A stretch of 64,000 bases of DNA from the NCBI GenBank assembly GCA_023091735.1, contig JALKBU010000088.1:24827-88826 (forward strand), read 5' to 3'. Position numbers and translations under genes: made by a program. Below the pieces are notes generated by a model. It made no database searches. It saw only the letters and a list, made by a program, of their open reading frames with translations, and was not told the origin of the DNA. This stretch comes from Trichomonas tenax (lineage: Eukaryota > Parabasalia > Trichomonadida > Trichomonadidae). Position 1 is the first letter of the stretch. Each line of letters begins with the position of its first letter. This document shows positions 52,062 to 61,980 of the stretch, one piece after another.

Positions 52062-55000
52062 TTATGTAGATGGACGTGGGTCATTGTACTGCTTAAGCTG
52101 AAGCTCAAGTGCCGCGATCTTCTTCTTGTTCTCCTCGATGAGGCGATTAGCTTCTGTAGCAGGAAGCATCTGTTGCTGGCCTTTCTGGCCGGTGCCTGTG
52201 GCCTTCTTGGTGAGGGCCATTGATGAGTTAAGCTGCTTGTTCTCTTGGCGAAGGGCCTGGAGCTCTTCGATGAGTGCAGCGTTCGTGTGGAGGTCCTTTG
52301 CCTCCTCGCGGATCTGGAACTGTGTATCTCTGATCTGTTGCTGGCGGAGCTCACGAAGCTGCTTCGTGAGTGTCGCTGTCTGGCGCTTGTGCTCCTCTTC
52401 GACAGCTTCATCGAGCTGAATATCTTCGATCTTCTCATTCTGGACGTACTTCTGGTAGAATGAGAGGAACATTGTCCTGAGGACATCCTTTGCGTGGAAC
52501 TTTTGGACGACCTCGTAGAGATCGTGCTTAGCTTGCTCGAAGTATGAACGAGCGGATGTGAGCTGCTTTGTCTGCTTGCGCTCACTCTCGATGACCTTCT
52601 TGAGCTTCTGTTGCATTTCGACGATGGATTCGTTCTTCTCGCTTGTATCTTTATGAGCGTTTTCGAGCTCTGCATCCATCTCGGAGATACGTTTCTCCTT
52701 TTCTGCGATGGATGACTCGAGAGGAGTGGACTGCTGGCGCAGCATGTTTTCTTGGTGAGTAAGAACTGCGTGGTACTTCTCGAGTTCCTGGTTCTCCTTC
52801 TTGACTTCGCCGATCTTTGTTTCGCGCTCCTTGATCTGTTGGTTGCGCTGCGTGATTTCCGCTTCGAGCTGGCGATTCTCTTCGTTAAGGCTCTTAAGCT
52901 CCGCTTCGAGCTTCATCATGAGAGTCTTAAGCTTCTCCTGCTCAGCAGTGTGGTGCTCCATTTGCTTCTGGTATGAGTTGAAGTCCTTAGAGCGGCTCTG
53001 GCACTCATCCTGAAGATCGCTCCTGTGCTTCTCGTTCTCTTCACGAGTCTTGTCGAGTGTTGTCTCTGTGTCTTTGATCGCTGTCTTGTTCTCTTCAAAA
53101 ATTTCCTTCTTCATTTCCTCGATGTACTGCTCCTCGAGGCGCTTCTCTTCCTTAGCTGCCTCGAGAGCGACCTGCGCTTCCTCGAGCTTGGAACGTTGAA
53201 GTCCCTGCATGTTCTCCATGATGCGCTTGAAGTTTGCTTCTTCGCCAGCGAGGTTGTTCTTTCCCTGTGTTTCGATTTCCTTCTTCTGGTTGGCGAGGTT
53301 CTCGCACTCTTTGTGCATCTTAAGAATCTCCTGCATGTAGTAGTCATCCTTTGCAGCGATGCGGTCGTTCCACTCCTTGTTGATACGCTTGTCTTCCGCC
53401 TTGTTCATCATATCTGTTTCATCCTTCTTCTTCTTCATGTTCTCGTTGTTGATACGCCATTTCTCCTTTGCCTTCTTGATGCGCTCGTTCTCTGCTTGGA
53501 CGTTCTGCTTGTTTGTGCTCTCAGCCATATCCTTCTTCATCTTGAAGTTGACGTCGAGGTCAGCAAGTTCTGCTTCGCTTGTTCGGAGCTGACCGGCTTT
53601 CTCTTCGATCTCTGCCTTTGTCGTGAGAACTTCGTCACTGAAGAAAGTACGCTCGAGGGTGCGAACTCTGTTGTCTTTGTCGTGGATGGTGAAAATGCTC
53701 AAGACGCCATCATCACCGACAGAGAAGAGGAGCGAGTCATCGAACGAAATTGCCATGGAGTTGATTTCACCAGTGTGGCAGCAGATTTCGCTCTTCTCAT
53801 CATTGATTGGGAGCGAGAATGATGTAACTTTGCCGTCCTTGGAGCCACTGAAGAACATCTGTCCGTTGTTAGACATAACGAGGGCCTTCTGCTGGTGTGG
53901 AGAGTTCTCGCACTGCGGGTAGTTCTTCGTGCGGACGACAGAGCCGTTCTGTATCTCCTTGATCATGCAGTCTGTGCCAGAGATGTAGATAGATGTGAAG
54001 TCTGGTGAAGCGGTGATGGCTGAGTACTGGATACCTGATGTTGTGTAGTTCTCTTCGGACTTAGATGAAGAAGACTCCTGGCGGTGGACGTACATAGCAC
54101 CATCGGCGCCGACTGAAGCGATGATTGTGTCTGCTTCGCCCCAGATGAGGTTGTTGACGATTGTGCTGTGCTTGTGTAATGTGTTGATGAGCTGGAATGT
54201 GAGCGTTGAGTAAATCTGGATCTTTGATAAGTTAACAGCGGCAAACAATTGACCACCGTTAGAGAACTTCGCGCAGCGGCAGCCGCGGATTGGGAAGTCG
54301 CGGTACTTCCTGAGGTCATCGTAGAAGACTCCGAAGAGGCCGAGTTTGTCACCGAGACCGATAAGCATCGAAAGGCCATCGGGGTGGAATGAGACGCAAT
54401 AGACGGACTCGGTGAACTCCTTGCAGATTTCCAGAGAGTTGTCGAGATAGTTCCAGACACGAACTGTCTTATCTGCACCGCATGTAGCGATGAGAGGCTT
54501 CCTGGAGCATGTGCTGCACGAGAAAATTGGACCATCGTGGAAAGGCATGATCAAAGGCTTTTCTTCTGGGTTTAGAATGATGTCACCGTTGGAAAGAGAG
54601 ATGGTAACGATTCTGTTGTTCCTTAACGAGACAACGCAGTTCTCTTCTGATGGATCAACAGCGATTGTGTGTGCAGAAATAGGAAGTTCATCACCGAAGA
54701 GTTTGACTTGCTCAACTTGCACGTATTTGCCTGGTGTTGTTGTTGATTGATCGAACTTTGTGAGATAGCCCCCCTCTGACGCTGCGAGGAAACCTTTCTT
54801 GTATCTCGCCATCGTGACGAATGGAGAGTTTCTGTGATCGCACGATTCGATGACTGACTGCTGTGGGTCTGTCGTTACGTTGATAATGTCGCCAGAAGAG
54901 TTCGCGCACAAGAGAGTTGTTTCATTTAACCACAAATGGCACATAATATTTCCGATTTTTGGATTTGGAATGACTACCTCGCGCAACTTGCCTTGCTCTA

Positions 55001-55550
55001 GCTTGTAGATTTTGAGAATGTTATTTCCTGTCACAGCGATTTGTGGATTCTTTCCTGGTGAAAACGTACACATTGTGACTGGCGTTTCCTTCTCCGCCGT
55101 CTTCACCATATCCACCCTCTGGTTGGACTCAAGGGACCAAACAACTAAGTTCCAGCCCGGAGCTTTTCCGTGGCCGAGAAGATAGTGGCCGTCGTTGCTG
55201 AAAGACAGAGAGATGAAGCCTCCTTGCGAATTGAAATCGTCGCTGAGGTGTAAGAAGTTCAAAGGATGCTGCGAATGAATATCGAATATGCAAACTCCAG
55301 GAGAAATGTCGCTATTTCCGAACGCTACGTTAGGCTTTCCTTCAGCGTAGGCGATCGCGGACACGCCGGATGGATCATCTTCGGTAGGAACGAATATTCT
55401 CTGCTGGCGCGAATTTATATTATGAGAAACGATTGTATTTCCTGCAGAAAAGACTATAAATTCATCACCAACGAAAAGAACGTTGGGTGTGCACTGTTTG
55501 TTTAAACCAAAGACGTTGCGGCATGATAGTGTACTTACTGCATTCGACAT
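52062..55550 (-). CDS. CFAP57: Cilia- and flagella-associated protein 57 (WD repeats plus coiled coil)
   Basis: A 1162-residue protein with the CFAP57/WDR65 layout: WD-repeat propellers over residues 1 to about 640, then a long coiled coil. Matching segments include RNVFGLNKQCTPNVLFVGDE, VVWSLESNQRVDMVK, NNILKIYKLEQGKLREV, KPLIATCGADKTVRVWNY, and DFPIRGCRCAKFSNGGQLFA with AVNLSKIQIYS. CFAP57 is an axonemal protein of the inner-arm dynein / regulatory complex region that tunes beating. Its presence fits a motile flagellate. The frame is intact and close to the length of animal CFAP57 (about 1250). GC-rich codons. It is followed on the same strand by UBA3 after 66 bp. Confidence 0.95.
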   Translation of the reverse strand: MSNAVSTLSCRNVFGLNKQCTPNVLFVGDEFIVFSAGNTIVSHNINSRQQRIFVPTEDDPSGVSAIAYAEGKPNVAFGNSDISPGVCIFDIHSQHPLNFLHLSDDFNSQGGFISLSFSNDGHYLLGHGKAPGWNLVVWSLESNQRVDMVKTAEKETPVTMCTFSPGKNPQIAVTGNNILKIYKLEQGKLREVVIPNPKIGNIMCHLWLNETTLLCANSSGDIINVTTDPQQSVIESCDHRNSPFVTMARYKKGFLAASEGGYLTKFDQSTTTPGKYVQVEQVKLFGDELPISAHTIAVDPSEENCVVSLRNNRIVTISLSNGDIILNPEEKPLIMPFHDGPIFSCSTCSRKPLIATCGADKTVRVWNYLDNSLEICKEFTESVYCVSFHPDGLSMLIGLGDKLGLFGVFYDDLRKYRDFPIRGCRCAKFSNGGQLFAAVNLSKIQIYSTLTFQLINTLHKHSTIVNNLIWGEADTIIASVGADGAMYVHRQESSSSKSEENYTTSGIQYSAITASPDFTSIYISGTDCMIKEIQNGSVVRTKNYPQCENSPHQQKALVMSNNGQMFFSGSKDGKVTSFSLPINDEKSEICCHTGEINSMAISFDDSLLFSVGDDGVLSIFTIHDKDNRVRTLERTFFSDEVLTTKAEIEEKAGQLRTSEAELADLDVNFKMKKDMAESTNKQNVQAENERIKKAKEKWRINNENMKKKKDETDMMNKAEDKRINKEWNDRIAAKDDYYMQEILKMHKECENLANQKKEIETQGKNNLAGEEANFKRIMENMQGLQRSKLEEAQVALEAAKEEKRLEEQYIEEMKKEIFEENKTAIKDTETTLDKTREENEKHRSDLQDECQSRSKDFNSYQKQMEHHTAEQEKLKTLMMKLEAELKSLNEENRQLEAEITQRNQQIKERETKIGEVKKENQELEKYHAVLTHQENMLRQQSTPLESSIAEKEKRISEMDAELENAHKDTSEKNESIVEMQQKLKKVIESERKQTKQLTSARSYFEQAKHDLYEVVQKFHAKDVLRTMFLSFYQKYVQNEKIEDIQLDEAVEEEHKRQTATLTKQLRELRQQQIRDTQFQIREEAKDLHTNAALIEELQALRQENKQLNSSMALTKKATGTGQKGQQQMLPATEANRLIEENKKKIAALELQLKQYNDPRPST

Positions 55551-56587
55551 CTTTAAGTTTATAACGTTTTTTTAGATTTTTTTTTGTTCGATGTCACGTT
55601 TTTAAATGTTAAACTGATTTGTAATATGAATTTCGTTTTTTGATTGATTTTTTGGAGTTAGCTTGAATTGCTGAATGCTTCTTTCGTTCCAAAAATGAAA
55701 AAAATAATTTTTGAAATTTTCTTGTTAAAAACATCATTCAACAAAAAGATTTTGTGGAGAGAATCATACATTCAGGAATGATACAAATTGTCATTCTACT
55801 CTTTTTCTATTATAATAACTGAGCGATTTGGGTATCTATTCGAAAAGTGCTGAAAATATCAAAGCAATTTTAAAAATTGTGTTATTTTGATACCAAAATT
55901 GATAGATTATGCTGGACGCAATTCACATAATGGCATCTGGCGGGGTGAAACGGTGTAGGCCCGCAAGTGGAATAACTTTGTCTGTGTTTGGTATAAATAA
56001 GTTTTGAAAGCAGCTCTAAGGGACTCTTGGTACCTCTCTACATTATGGTAGAAGCAGATATTGTTGATCTTGCTTTTGTAGTGAAATGTTGATGAGGTTT
56101 CAGATGTTTATAGGGAAAGTACATAATATATCATTAATTCCATGATATATGTGATATATTCTAATGATTTAATGATAAAATAAATAAATATAAGCAATAT
56201 TGAATTGGAATAATTTTTTAGTATTAAATTAGACAATTTTACTATATTATACATTAGCTGCATGATCTGGAAATAGTATTACGAGTATTTAATTAGTGAA
56301 GAATCGTCTTTTTTTACCCACTAAAATTGAATATAACCGATTTTACGGTTTTCAGTTCATTCTTATGAAGCCCGCTCAAATGATGTTTGAGTTAAATAGG
56401 TCAAACTGAGGAAGCACTACACTAAGTTTGATTGAATTCTTCATCAGTGGAGTTAAGGCCTTCTGCTGATTGTTGCCCATTAACACAGATTTGTTCATTG
56501 AGTGATCGGTTGCAGCTGCAGTCACTGTACTCTCCTTGCTGCCTCCCTGTGGCAGCCGCAGTCACTCTAGAGTTATCAAGTTCAAAA

Positions 56588-56710
56588 GTCGAGATTTGAT
56601 TCAAAAAAAAGCAAATCTCGACAAAAATGAACAGTGTCTAGCACAAACACTCTAGGGTAACGAATTCCGATATGGCTTGTGCTAGAAGCTGTTCAGTTCT
56701 GTCGAGATTT
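56588..56710. repeat. Nested inverted repeats with 34-bp arms
   Basis: The arm at 56613-56646 (AAATCTCGACAAAAATGAAC and on to CTAGCACAA) pairs with 56677-56710 (TTGTGCTAG to GTCGAGATTT) with about four mismatches. A second, smaller repeat shares the left arm: GTCGAGATTTG at 56588 pairs with CAAATCTCGAC at 56612-56622. Thus three copies of the word can form two alternative stems. Confidence 0.8.
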
Positions 56711-56747
56711 ACAAATCTGATTATTAGATTTCATAAATAATACATGC

Positions 56748-56806
56748 TGTCTAATAACATGACAGGCATGTTCCAATAGGCTATCTGCCTGTCATATTAT
56801 TAGACA
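56748..56806. repeat. Hairpin with 21-bp arms
   Basis: TGTCTAATAACATGACAGGC at 56748 and GCCTGTCATATTATTAGACA ending at 56806 pair with one mismatch around a 17-base loop. Confidence 0.8.
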
Positions 56807-57448
56807 ACATATGTAAATAACATAATAATACGTTCCAAAACTCTTCATATATGCTTTTTAATTAGTCTGCACATATTCCCTTTATATTAGCATTGCATAA
56901 TACAATCATATCGTTTAATTAATCTATCTAAACACATCATTAGGATCTTGATTCAGACTCAATTTGTTTCAATACAATTGATATAAGCTTTCTACCATTT
57001 TAAACATACTAACATTATACTGTAGATTCCATCCCCAACCCTGGACTATGTTTCAAATTTTAATATTCCCATCAATTTCATTCAACACTTCAAATTTACA
57101 TCATATTCATGCTGATGTTTCTTATGGTCGTTCTCTATCGATATCCACAAAATAAAGTCTTCCACTATAGTTATATTGTATAGATTCTAAAATTTACCTA
57201 TTTTTTTAGTCCAGATGTAGGAAAAGAAGGGTATTTGTTGTCACGTGGGAACACCTTTGGTTGAAGTCTATTAAAACTGAGAGGTTTTGGAAGGTGTGGA
57301 TAATAGCGATGGTAGCAAGATTGTGCGATATTTCGTAGTTTTTTGATTGTCTAGAAGTGACATGTTCAAATTCACTCAATTTTTGAAAAATCCAATTTAG
57401 CTGTATTACACTATTTTTAGTCTTAATCTAATTGATGTGTTTTTTGAT

Positions 57449-57630
57449 GGACCACATAGAAAAAGCCGTAAAAATAGTTTATATTTAAATTATCTTCTAT
57501 ATCATATATAAGTGCTATCATTATTTGAGAGACCTCATAGAAAACTTTGTTGAAAAATTTGCTTAATATTCATATAAAATGAAAATACACATATTATCGA
57601 TTTTTCAATTTTGAGGGACCTCATAGAAAA
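57449..57630 (+). promoter_or_regulatory. Three spaced copies of GACCTCATAGAAAA upstream of the kelch gene
   Basis: GGACCACATAGAAAAA at 57449, GAGACCTCATAGAAAA at 57529 and GGGACCTCATAGAAAA at 57615. They are 81 and 86 bp apart; the last is 55 bases before the ATG. They may be operator-like sites of this gene or fragments of an old repeat. Confidence 0.4.
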
Positions 57631-57684
57631 GTGAATTGACAAATTTACAAAATTTTGAAAAGTTTACATCAACAATTTTTTTAA

Positions 57685-58866
57685 ATGGGAAACGAGGAGA
57701 GCAGTCAGATTGACATGACGACGTGCATTCGTCCCTATTCCAAAGATATCTACAACCAAATCGGCGGCGGAAGGTTCATTCCGGACCGTGGCTTCGATTA
57801 CGAAATTGACCGCGATTATCAGAAAAAACAAACATCTATCACGCAAAACATATACAAAGCCCCATATCCTTGTATATGGTCGACTTGGTATCCGAAGAAA
57901 ATCACGCCAGAGCCTAGAACAGGACACTTCTACTACATGGACGAGGATAAACGAGTCGTTTACATTGGAAACGGAATCACCGACAGCGGTGATATGCTGT
58001 TCGATTTGTGGAAGTTAAATTTGAATAACTTGGAATGGGAAGTTGTTTATTTGACAGGTGAACAACTTCAGCCAAGATCTGGGGCCAAAGCAGTGATATA
58101 CAACAATATTCTCATCGTTTTTGGTGGATATTCCGGCTCTGTATACCTCAACGATATGTATTACGTAAATCTGGCCACAGGGGAGGTAAAAACGGCACAA
58201 ATTGAGGGAGACATTCCTTCAGGCAGATCAGGTCCCATATTTAACATCATAGGCTCAATAATATACTCATTCGGAGGCTTTGATGGAAAGTGGGTCAATG
58301 AATTATGCATTTTCGATCTCTCAACATTCAAGTGGACGATCATGCCAACAGAAATTCATGGAAGAACAAACGTGCCTTCGGTCGTTTACGGCACTCAAAT
58401 CTATTCTTACGGTTGCTCGAAGGCTGGCGGCATCTTAGTGATCGAAACAGAGACGAACGATGTCAAAATTGTCCAAACATCCGGTCCAAGTCCGCCTTCG
58501 ACTGGTCTTGGCAGTGGAATGGTTTTAATCGAGAATCACCTCGTCTATTACGGCGGAACATCGGAGTATTCCGGCAGCCTCATGTACCTCTTCAACATTC
58601 CGGCGAAGAAATGGTCAGTTTTGCATGTCTGCCCGGACGGTGATACGACATCTTACGATGACGGCGCTATCACATCACAGGGTCTTTTCATGATCCCGAA
58701 GTTCCAGTCATTTGGCACTGTCTATGATCGTCTCAAGAGGAGAATCGTTGCTTTTCTCGGCCAACCTTACAGTATTTCTCACAATATCCAGAAATTCGAG
58801 CTTGCAGAGGCTATCGCACATCAGAACCTCCAGGAGGACTTGTTGAATATGTTGAATAATCATTAG
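57685..58866 (+). CDS. Kelch-repeat protein, probably N-myristoylated
   Basis: A 393-residue protein with kelch-type beta-propeller repeats from about residue 75: EPRTGHFYYMDEDKRVVYIG, PRSGAKAVIYNNILIVFGGY with VYLNDMYYVNLATGE, PSGRSGPIFNIIGSIIYSFG with WVNELCIFDLSTFKW, and HLVYYGGTSEYSGSLMYLF. Five or six blades are visible. It starts MGNEESSQ, a good N-myristoylation signal (Gly2, then Ser6), so it may sit on membranes. Kelch propellers bind protein partners. No BTB or other fused domain is present. The start is preceded by GTTTACATCAAC, a short form of the promoter motif, about 12-20 bases upstream. Confidence 0.88.
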   Translation: MGNEESSQIDMTTCIRPYSKDIYNQIGGGRFIPDRGFDYEIDRDYQKKQTSITQNIYKAPYPCIWSTWYPKKITPEPRTGHFYYMDEDKRVVYIGNGITDSGDMLFDLWKLNLNNLEWEVVYLTGEQLQPRSGAKAVIYNNILIVFGGYSGSVYLNDMYYVNLATGEVKTAQIEGDIPSGRSGPIFNIIGSIIYSFGGFDGKWVNELCIFDLSTFKWTIMPTEIHGRTNVPSVVYGTQIYSYGCSKAGGILVIETETNDVKIVQTSGPSPPSTGLGSGMVLIENHLVYYGGTSEYSGSLMYLFNIPAKKWSVLHVCPDGDTTSYDDGAITSQGLFMIPKFQSFGTVYDRLKRRIVAFLGQPYSISHNIQKFELAEAIAHQNLQEDLLNMLNNH

Positions 58867-59270
58867 GCGTTTTTGTATATATTTTTAAATATATTAAATA
58901 CTATTATGATCTTTTAAATGATCACAATTAGATTCGTTGGCTGTGTGGTGATATATAGCCAACATAAATCGCTTTAAAACTTATCTTTCAGCGAATGGCA
59001 AATTTATTAAGGAATTATTTTAACTCTATGGGGACCACCACGACATTTACATCAATGAGTTGATCATATCTACTCAAGAACAAGGTTTTATTCAAGATAT
59101 CAATCAAATTATTCACCCATCATAACCAATATTGTAAATATGAAACCAATATATAAATATATTCACTTTTTGCTAATAAATTAAAGTTTAAAAATCATTA
59201 GAAATCGAGATTTTGATTTTTATAATATCACTTTTCGTAAACTCATTTTATTTTTTTGTAAACTGTCAAA
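58867..59270. other. AT-rich spacer
   Basis: About 0.4 kb. A GTAAACTGTCAAA word ends directly at the ATG of the next gene. Nothing else. Confidence 0.5.
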
Positions 59271-60389
59271 ATGTCAAAGAGTTTTTTTCGATATTCGCCA
59301 GAAAGTCCATCAAACACATTGAATAAACTTCTCGAATACGAAAAATCATTTTTAGAAATGGAAAAGAAACTGATTGAAGAAAAAAAGAACCTCGAAAAAC
59401 GAAAATTAATTGCTGAAGAAAAATTAAATCAACACAATAAACAGGAAGAGCCCACAAAACTGTTAAATTTGCTTCAAGAAAACAGTCAAATCGCTGAAAG
59501 CCTCATAGATGAAAACTATATTTATTCAATTGAGAAAGAAATTCAAAATGAATCTGTGAAAATTGCTTCTTTGAAAGCTTTGATAGAAAATAATCAACCA
59601 ATGGCGAAAACAGAAGTTATTTATGATACCGAAAACTCTGATGCACAAGATCACATCGATCACGTTTGTGAAGGCATTAAAAAGCGCCAAAAAGAACTGA
59701 AACAGGAGAAAGAAGATATAAGACAACTAGAAAAATCCAATCAAGCAATCAGAGACCAATTAGAGAACGAATACAAAATGAAACTCGATAAAATCCAGAA
59801 ATCACGCCAAACAATCGAAAAACTCAAGCAGAATGCAGACGAAGAGAAGAAACAGCAGCAAATTATTGATGAATTAAAAGACAAACTCAAAGATCTCAAA
59901 AAGCAAAAACAAGATTTACTTCATAAGTATAATGATGAAGAATTAAGGACTCCTAAACTCGATTCCTTGAAGCAGGATATAATAAAATTCAGGGAAACTC
60001 TATCAGAGAAAGAGAATATGCTGAGATCTGAAGAGAAATTTTATGATCAAGTGAAATATGAATTGGAATCACTTAAAAATCAAATTTCTCGCAAAGAAGC
60101 AACATTAGAAGCGAATGAAAGAGATATAACGCGAATGGAAGAAAAAGTCAATGAGTCAGGAAACAGCTTCCAAAACGTATTAATGAAGATGAAAAGAAAT
60201 GAAGATTCAAGTTCAACAGAAAATTTAACTTATTCGCCAATTCATAAATTCGATTCTAAGCGTCCTTCTTCGATAGAAACTGATCCATTGAGTATAACCG
60301 AACTTTCTCCATCTAAATATTGTGCTATTAATACTCCTAAAAGTGTTGTAGAATCTCCTTTAGATGAACTCGCATCATTATTCCAATAA
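59271..60389 (+). CDS. Coiled-coil protein
   Basis: A 372-residue protein, heptad-rich from about residue 15 to 300 (LEYEKSFLEMEKKLIEEKKN, RQKELKQEKEDIRQLEKSN is typical in style), rich in E and K. It ends in a Ser/Pro-rich stretch with SP and TP sites (TYSPIHKF, ELSPSKY, NTPKSVVESP). No named family. Size and tail resemble the larger coiled-coil protein at 2224, but I see no shared sequence. Confidence 0.8.
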   Translation: MSKSFFRYSPESPSNTLNKLLEYEKSFLEMEKKLIEEKKNLEKRKLIAEEKLNQHNKQEEPTKLLNLLQENSQIAESLIDENYIYSIEKEIQNESVKIASLKALIENNQPMAKTEVIYDTENSDAQDHIDHVCEGIKKRQKELKQEKEDIRQLEKSNQAIRDQLENEYKMKLDKIQKSRQTIEKLKQNADEEKKQQQIIDELKDKLKDLKKQKQDLLHKYNDEELRTPKLDSLKQDIIKFRETLSEKENMLRSEEKFYDQVKYELESLKNQISRKEATLEANERDITRMEEKVNESGNSFQNVLMKMKRNEDSSSTENLTYSPIHKFDSKRPSSIETDPLSITELSPSKYCAINTPKSVVESPLDELASLFQ

Positions 60390-60680
60390 ATTTTTTTGTT
60401 TGTGTTGATTAGGGGCGACATCATCTCAAATTCTAAGGTTATTTTGTTTTAATTTGGAAATATAAATATTGATTTTTATTTAGATTTTTTTTAACTTTTT
60501 GGGTGAATATATATCACCATGATAATATCAAATATCCCCCATTATACAGAAAGATCCAAACCATGCTATATTTCAAATTTTTCAAGATTTTCAAAAAAAA
60601 TACCAGATTTTGGAAATAATTTTTTTATCGTCCAAGTGCACTTTTAAAAAGAATTATTACAAAACAAACAATGTATTTTA

Positions 60681-61967
60681 TTATTGTAATTGCTTAGCAA
60701 TACGATGTATCTTATTATAAATTCCTTCGTGAACTTTAGAACACAATTTGAACTGTGTTGCAAATTTGTCAATGACATCGAATATCACAGGATAAAACTG
60801 AGCAGCTGAGTTTTTAGCTTTCTCGCTAAAAACAGAATTATCAACACGTTTCGCCATCCCAACGAGTTCATCGATTGTTGTATTTGCCTTTGAGACCATT
60901 TTCTGGTCAGGTTCTGGATGGAATATTGCACAGAGAATGTTATTGCAAATATTCAACAAATGTGGTGAACTTTCCATCAAAATGTTAAATATCGTCACGC
61001 TTTCGTCATTGACGAATTTAAGAATGATCTCCGTAGGAATGTTCATTGTTCTCGTTATCTTGAATCCAGGCTTTGTTGGAGAAACAACAATCGCAGAAGG
61101 AATATTCTTAATCAAACTATTCTTTTCTTCGATCGGTTTGAACAAAAATGCATTCTCGATGCTTGGCATTGCGCCAATCTTGCATATCCTCAATCCAGAT
61201 GCTGAGTTACGTGTCAACATGTACTGCTGATTTATAATGCAAACTTTTTCTTTCAACTCACCTTCAACGTTTTCTTCGAGTTCTTCGCTGTCTGCGGCAA
61301 AGCAGCAATTGAAAGAGGCCTGAACAATTGGATTTAACTCAACACGCGAGAAATATTCGATGGAAGGCTCAGGAGGCATCTCTATATCCTCTGTTTTATC
61401 ATATTGCTTGAATAAGACAGTGATAAGGCCCAAATTCAAGCGAGATATGTTCATGTGGAAACATGCAATTTTCTGAACATCCACGCGATCTCCATCGATG
61501 ATGTGAATTGTGTATCTGTCGTTTTGCTTGTGGTACTCTAAGCCGTTCTTCACGGCAATGATGTCTACGTATAAATCGTCAAATTTATCTTTGCATTTTT
61601 CGCTAATTTGATTTGCAAGTTGAATGATTTCATTTTCTGGAATTTCATTGGTAATCATCGGCGGGAAATGAAAGAGATCGGAAAAGATGAGAATTATTCG
61701 CGCACAGTAAAATGTTGCAAAAGATTTTCTATCTAATAAAAATTTTGTTAAACTTTCGATGCTGGCACTTGACAAATTTGCTAACTTATTGTTTCTTGGC
61801 TTAATGTTGAAATTTGGAAGAATTTCATTGACGATTGTGGAATTTATTATTTGTGCATTTGATCTTAAAACGCCATGAGCAATTCTATTGTACTCTTTGG
61901 CAATGCTGTACGATTCCTCATATCCGCCTTGTGCATTTGGAATCAGAATTATTCCTGTTCGCAACAT
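60681..61967 (-). CDS. 428-residue protein of unknown function
   Basis: Starts MLRTGIILIPNAQGGYEESY. The order of features, a hydrophobic strand, a long helical region (FATFYCARIILIFSDLFHF) and beta-like segments (YTIHIIDGDRVDVQKI, GLRICKIGAMPSIENAFLF), then C-terminal helices, suggests a globular two-domain protein. A roadblock/longin- or von Willebrand-like fold is conceivable, but I cannot name a family. Start at ATG 61967, just downstream of a TCATTAT initiator; the longer frame upstream has only GTG. A TTTACATGACA motif lies 47 bases upstream (62014-62024). The frame is clean and GC is above the spacer level, so the gene is real. Confidence 0.8.
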   Translation of the reverse strand: MLRTGIILIPNAQGGYEESYSIAKEYNRIAHGVLRSNAQIINSTIVNEILPNFNIKPRNNKLANLSSASIESLTKFLLDRKSFATFYCARIILIFSDLFHFPPMITNEIPENEIIQLANQISEKCKDKFDDLYVDIIAVKNGLEYHKQNDRYTIHIIDGDRVDVQKIACFHMNISRLNLGLITVLFKQYDKTEDIEMPPEPSIEYFSRVELNPIVQASFNCCFAADSEELEENVEGELKEKVCIINQQYMLTRNSASGLRICKIGAMPSIENAFLFKPIEEKNSLIKNIPSAIVVSPTKPGFKITRTMNIPTEIILKFVNDESVTIFNILMESSPHLLNICNNILCAIFHPEPDQKMVSKANTTIDELVGMAKRVDNSVFSEKAKNSAAQFYPVIFDVIDKFATQFKLCSKVHEGIYNKIHRIAKQLQ

Positions 61968-61973
61968 GTCCAA

Positions 61974-61980
61974 ATAATGA
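61974..61980 (-). promoter_or_regulatory. Initiator-like TCATTAT of the gene at 60681-61967
   Basis: Read on the minus strand, TCATTAT lies six bases before the ATG. Confidence 0.5.

Larger units (their letters stand above)
55551..57684. other. 2.1-kb divergent spacer with nested palindromes
   Basis: Contains a duplicated word pair (GCAGCTGCAGTCACTGTACT near 56510 and GCAGCCGCAGTCACTCTAGA near 56553), the palindromes listed at 56588-56710 and 56748-56806, and three copies of a CTCATAGAAAA word at 57449-57630. A GC-richer patch lies at about 55910-55975. No protein or known RNA gene. Confidence 0.5.

Noticed and set aside
53025..53822. 265-codon plus-strand frame opposite CFAP57
   Set aside because: It is a Leu/Val/Phe-rich shadow of the Glu/Lys-rich coiled coil on the other strand.
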